Shown here: piece after piece, positions 60,961 to 64,000 of the stretch
How positions within the stretch are numbered: the stretch's first letter is position 1
Layout: each line of letters opens with the position of its first letter
NCBI GenBank assembly: GCA_964470555.1
Contig: CAYYDG010000036.1
Coordinates: 1 to 64,000, forward strand
DNA length: 64,000 nt
Reading direction: 5' to 3'
Source: RBC074 sp964470555
GTDB taxonomy: Bacteria; Acidobacteriota; Blastocatellia; RBC074
Position numbers and translations under genes: made by a program
The notes under the pieces: model-generated
Database searches by the model: none
Seen by the model: only the letters and a program-made list of their open reading frames with translations
What the model was told of the DNA's origin: nothing

Positions 60961-61025
60961 CGCCGAGCGTTCAAACTCGGCGAACCGCTACGTTTACCCC
61001 TTTACGCAGCAAACCGGAGGTAGTC

Positions 61026-62291
61026 ATGAGAAGTCAGAGATTCGCGCGTCTGTGCGCCGTATTGCTGCTCGTAGCGGGATTGTTTGCCGCCAGCGTTCCA
61101 CAGGCCTACGCTCAATCAGGCCGCAAACCCAAAAAAGAATCCGCCGATCCCAAACACAAAACCATTGATCCGAACTCGGACGACAACCCGGACAAATCGA
61201 ACAAAGCGCTGCAAGACAACACGCCGGTCACGGTCAATGACGACGGAACCATTTCGTTGAACACGACGATGGTCACGATTCCGGCGACGGTGCTCGATCC
61301 CAGCGGCAATTTCGTCCCCGGATTGAAGCGCAAAGATTTCGAGTTGTACGAAGACGACATCAAACAGGAAATCGAACATCTGCGTCCGGTCGAAGAACCG
61401 TTTCACGTCGTGTTGTTGCTCGACACTTCGACCAGCACGGCTTTTCGCCACGAAGACATTCAGGCCGCGGCGTTTGAATTCGTCCAGCAATTGCGGCGCG
61501 ACGACAAGGTGATGGTCGCTTCGTTCGACAGCCAGATCGAAGTCTGGTGCGATTTCACCAATTCGCGCGACGTCATTCGCAACGCGATTTACCGCATCAA
61601 TCAAGGCGGCAGCACGCGGCTTTACGACGCGCTCGATCTGATCATCAACGACGAATTAAGCAAGATACAGGGACGCAAGGCCATTGTGTTGTTCAGCGAC
61701 GGCGTTGATATGTCCAGCCGTTACACCGCGCGCCGCGCACTGCAACTGGTCGAAGAATCCGATTCGCTGGTCTATTCGGTGTATTACGACACCGGGTATG
61801 ACAACGCGGGCGGCCCAAGAAGCGGCCCCGGCGGAACTCCGCCGATTGGCGCTCCCGGCAGAACTCCGCCGATTGGCCGCCCTCGCTGGCCATTCATCAC
61901 GTACCAGTTGCCGGGACAAAATCGCAGAGGCGGCAGACTTCCCTCCGCCGAAACCTTCCGCGGCAAACAATTCATGGAAGATGTCGCCAATCGCAGCGGC
62001 GGGCGATTTTATGAAGCGTATTCGCTGACGCTGCTGAGCCGCGCATTCGCCCAAATCGCCGAAGAGCTTCGCAAGCAATACGCCATCAGTTATTACCCGA
62101 CCAATCACGCGCAGGACGGTTCGTATCGCCGCGTCAAAGTCCGTATCAGTCCGACCAGCCAATATCAAAATTTGATCGTGCGCGCGCGCGACGGGTACCG
62201 CGCCGGCTCCAAAAACAAACAACAAGATGCGGAACTCAAAAGAGGCAAGCGCCCGGTGTTGAAACGGCGCGACCAGGAAAAATCGAATTAA
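61026..62291 (+). CDS. Secreted VWFA-related domain protein with Pro/Gly-rich insert
   Basis: 421 residues from the ATG at 61026 (CGGAGGTAG upstream) with a signal peptide (VLLLVAGLFAASVPQAYAQ). The beta domain ends FELYEDDIKQEIEHLRP, followed by a VWA domain with MIDAS LDTSTSTAF, GSTRLYDALDL and VLFSDGVDMSS. An insert near residue 265 (GGPRSGPGGTPPIG, repeated as GAPGRTPPIG) is low-complexity. The C-terminus (KQYAISYYPTN) is that of TIGR03436-like proteins. It is the second of three such proteins in the window. Confidence 0.88.
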   Translation: MRSQRFARLCAVLLLVAGLFAASVPQAYAQSGRKPKKESADPKHKTIDPNSDDNPDKSNKALQDNTPVTVNDDGTISLNTTMVTIPATVLDPSGNFVPGLKRKDFELYEDDIKQEIEHLRPVEEPFHVVLLLDTSTSTAFRHEDIQAAAFEFVQQLRRDDKVMVASFDSQIEVWCDFTNSRDVIRNAIYRINQGGSTRLYDALDLIINDELSKIQGRKAIVLFSDGVDMSSRYTARRALQLVEESDSLVYSVYYDTGYDNAGGPRSGPGGTPPIGAPGRTPPIGRPRWPFITYQLPGQNRRGGRLPSAETFRGKQFMEDVANRSGGRFYEAYSLTLLSRAFAQIAEELRKQYAISYYPTNHAQDGSYRRVKVRISPTSQYQNLIVRARDGYRAGSKNKQQDAELKRGKRPVLKRRDQEKSN

Positions 62292-62318
62292 CTCCCCAAT
62301 GCAGGAGGCAATCCCAAA

Positions 62319-63029
62319 ATGCGAAGAACCACCTTTCTATTCGTTGTTTGCCTGTCGGCGCTGACCGCTGCGGCGCAGCAACCAGCGGCTCAGGAATTCA
62401 ACTTTGCGGCAAATCAGTCCGTGTATGTCATCGCCGTCAAAACGCCTCTCCCCCAAGACCCAAGCATCTGGATGCAATTGCACCGCAACAACACGCGGCC
62501 TCCGGGGTTTATCCACGGTCCGGCTTCTTCGCGGAACGATTCCGAACGTGCAACCTTGGAGCGAACGCCATCAGAGCGCACCACTTTGGAACGCGAAACG
62601 CCGCTTCGCCGGGCAATGCCGCCAACCGAACCACAATTGAAAAAACTGGTTGAAGAAGAATTCCTCAAACAGAAGAAATTCAGATTGGCGGATTCGCCGG
62701 AAACCGCTGATTTCATCTTTTTCGCACACGGCGAATACACTTTTTCTTTTATTCAAACGAACGGAAGAGGCAGTGGCGTAGTTCTTTTTGGCGCATCCGG
62801 GCAAGGCGACACCAACATGGAACTGAACACTTTGGCCAGATTAAACCTGGCGGCGATTCCCGCTGCGGAATATCGCAAGTGGCAAAGCGACATTGCGAGC
62901 CTGTTTGAAAAAGCCAAATGGCGTGAAGTTGCGTGGGGAGAAGTTCGCAACAATCCACAGTTCAGTTATCAAGAACCTCCCAGCAAAAAGCTGGTTCAGC
63001 AATTCCACAAACAAGCGTTGAAGAAATAG
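62319..63029 (+). CDS. Secreted protein of unknown function between two VWFA genes
   Basis: 236 residues; GGAGG lies 11 bases before the ATG. It has a signal peptide (FLFVVCLSALTAAAQQ). Residues about 68-95 are a short Ser-Glu-Arg-rich repeat (NDSERATLERTPSERTTLER). The second half (ETADFIFFAHGEYTFSF, RLNLAAIPAAEYRKW) is mixed alpha/beta. Tight placement between two VWFA genes suggests a shared operon and perhaps a shared complex. No known family. Confidence 0.7.
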   Translation: MRRTTFLFVVCLSALTAAAQQPAAQEFNFAANQSVYVIAVKTPLPQDPSIWMQLHRNNTRPPGFIHGPASSRNDSERATLERTPSERTTLERETPLRRAMPPTEPQLKKLVEEEFLKQKKFRLADSPETADFIFFAHGEYTFSFIQTNGRGSGVVLFGASGQGDTNMELNTLARLNLAAIPAAEYRKWQSDIASLFEKAKWREVAWGEVRNNPQFSYQEPPSKKLVQQFHKQALKK

Positions 63030-63050
63030 TTTTCGTCTGCGGAGGAAATT

Positions 63051-64000
63051 ATGAACATTCGCAAGCTGTTCCTGTTTACGGCGTTTGTGCTTGTCGCCGG
63101 GTTGTTTACTCGGATAAACAGCCACACGCCTCCACCCAAACAAGACCCGCCGCCCGTTGCCGAAAAGCCAAAACCCAAATTGAAGATGCCTGACGAAGAC
63201 CCGACAGCGGCGACACAAAAACCGAAAAAGCCAGACGAAGAATTCACCATGAAACTGGACACGCTGTTGGTCAACGTGCCCGTGCTGGTTTTAGACCGCG
63301 ACGGAAAATATCTGCCCAACCTGAAGCGCGAGGATTTTGAAATTTACGAAGACGGCATCAAACAGGAAATTGATCGCTTCAACCCGATGGAAGCGCCGTT
63401 CAACGTGGCGTTGATGATGGATACGTCAGGCAGCACGCGCTTCAAACTGGAAGACATTCAACGCGCGGCGCTGGCGTTTTCCGACCAGCTTCGTGAACAG
63501 GACAAGCTGATGGTGGTGTCGTTCGACAGCAAGATTTATGTAGATTCCGAATTGACGGGAAATCGCAAACAAATGCGACAGGCGATTTTGCAAACTCGCA
63601 CGGGCGGCGCGACGCGGCTGTATGACGCGGTTGATCTGGTGCTGACCGAACGGTTGAACAAAGTCGAAGGCCGAAAAGCCGTTGTGTTGTTCACCGACGG
63701 CGTGGATACCGCCAGCCGCATTGCCAACGCATTAAGCTCTTTGGAACTGGTGGAAGAATCGAACGTGCTGGTTTACGTCATTCAATACGACACGAAGGCT
63801 GATTTGCCACGCGGGCCGAGAATCATTACTACCACGCCGCAGGGAAGAGTTATCACGGACAAAACGATTCCCATTCAGGGCGCGGGCGAAAAAGAATACC
63901 TGTACGGCGACAAATACCTGCACGAAGCTGCTGACCGTAGCGGCGCTCGTTTGTACAAGGCTGAAACCATCACCGATGTGAATCAGGCCTTTTCACAAAT
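63051..64000 (+). CDS. VWFA-related domain protein, truncated by the window end
   Basis: At least 316 residues, open to the last base. GGAGGAAATT precedes the ATG. A signal-like segment (LFLFTAFVLVAGLF) is followed by a Pro/Lys-rich linker, the beta domain (VNVPVLVLDRDGKYLPNLKR, FEIYEDGIKQ) and a VWA domain with MIDAS MDTSGSTRF, GATRLYDAVDL and VLFTDGVDTAS. It is closely related to the gene at 61026, so the two are probably tandem duplicates. Confidence 0.88.
   Translation, partial: MNIRKLFLFTAFVLVAGLFTRINSHTPPPKQDPPPVAEKPKPKLKMPDEDPTAATQKPKKPDEEFTMKLDTLLVNVPVLVLDRDGKYLPNLKREDFEIYEDGIKQEIDRFNPMEAPFNVALMMDTSGSTRFKLEDIQRAALAFSDQLREQDKLMVVSFDSKIYVDSELTGNRKQMRQAILQTRTGGATRLYDAVDLVLTERLNKVEGRKAVVLFTDGVDTASRIANALSSLELVEESNVLVYVIQYDTKADLPRGPRIITTTPQGRVITDKTIPIQGAGEKEYLYGDKYLHEAADRSGARLYKAETITDVNQAFSQ

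Overview
The window reads as a chromosomal segment of an Acidobacteriota bacterium, most likely Blastocatellia (subdivision 4). The support is three VWFA-related secreted proteins of the type expanded in Acidobacteria (30602, 61026, 63051), a kelch-repeat protein ending in a Solibacter-type TIGR03437-like C-terminal domain (32968), many signal-peptide proteins of unknown function, and a moderately GC-rich genome dotted with short palindromic intergenic repeats. No rRNA, prophage or insertion sequence is visible. The lineage call is inference from protein families.

Layout. 1-8.4 kb: RNase D-like exonuclease, FAD oxidoreductase, OsmC protein, two PIN-type toxin-antitoxin pairs flanking a secreted M28 peptidase, and a UvrD-like helicase. 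8.5-12.9 kb: glycogen phosphorylase, tRNA-Leu, tyrS and a YcxB-like protein. 13.1-20.4 kb: a minus-strand arabinoxylan-degradation cluster (GH51, GH43, two CE1-like esterases and a small secreted protein), beside a decayed C-terminus of a TonB-dependent receptor. 20.4-27.4 kb: amidohydrolase, tadA, two tRNA-Ser genes, SRP RNA and the conserved dnaX-ybaB-recR group. 27.7-36 kb: secreted or envelope proteins of unknown function, a VWFA protein, a STAS protein and the kelch protein.

36-48.6 kb is the most interesting region. Agmatine deiminase (aguA) and N-carbamoylputrescine amidase (aguB), partners normally found together, lie on the minus strand. They are separated by a plus-strand block of eight tightly coupled genes: cmr1 - ABC-type ATPase - TOPRIM protein - cmr6-like - csx11 (Cas10-like) - cmr4 - cmr5 - Cmr3/Cas5-like RAMP. 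This is a type III CRISPR effector module, best matching subtype III-C. Its Cas10-like subunit has EPRN where the cyclase GGDD is expected, so cyclic oligoadenylate signalling is probably absent. No array, cas1/cas2, cas6 or CARF effector is present. Instead an ATPase/TOPRIM pair, reminiscent of the OLD/Gabija/PARIS class of defence effectors, is embedded by overlapping start/stop junctions. The proposal that this pair is the effector arm of a cOA-independent type III system is inference.

48.7-64 kb: TPR lipoprotein, a large secreted protein, a DUF4177-like protein, an M1 aminopeptidase, an NHL-repeat protein with an M23-like domain, a small gene interrupted by an in-frame TGA, a YihY/BrkB-family membrane protein, and two more VWFA proteins, the last running off the end of the window.
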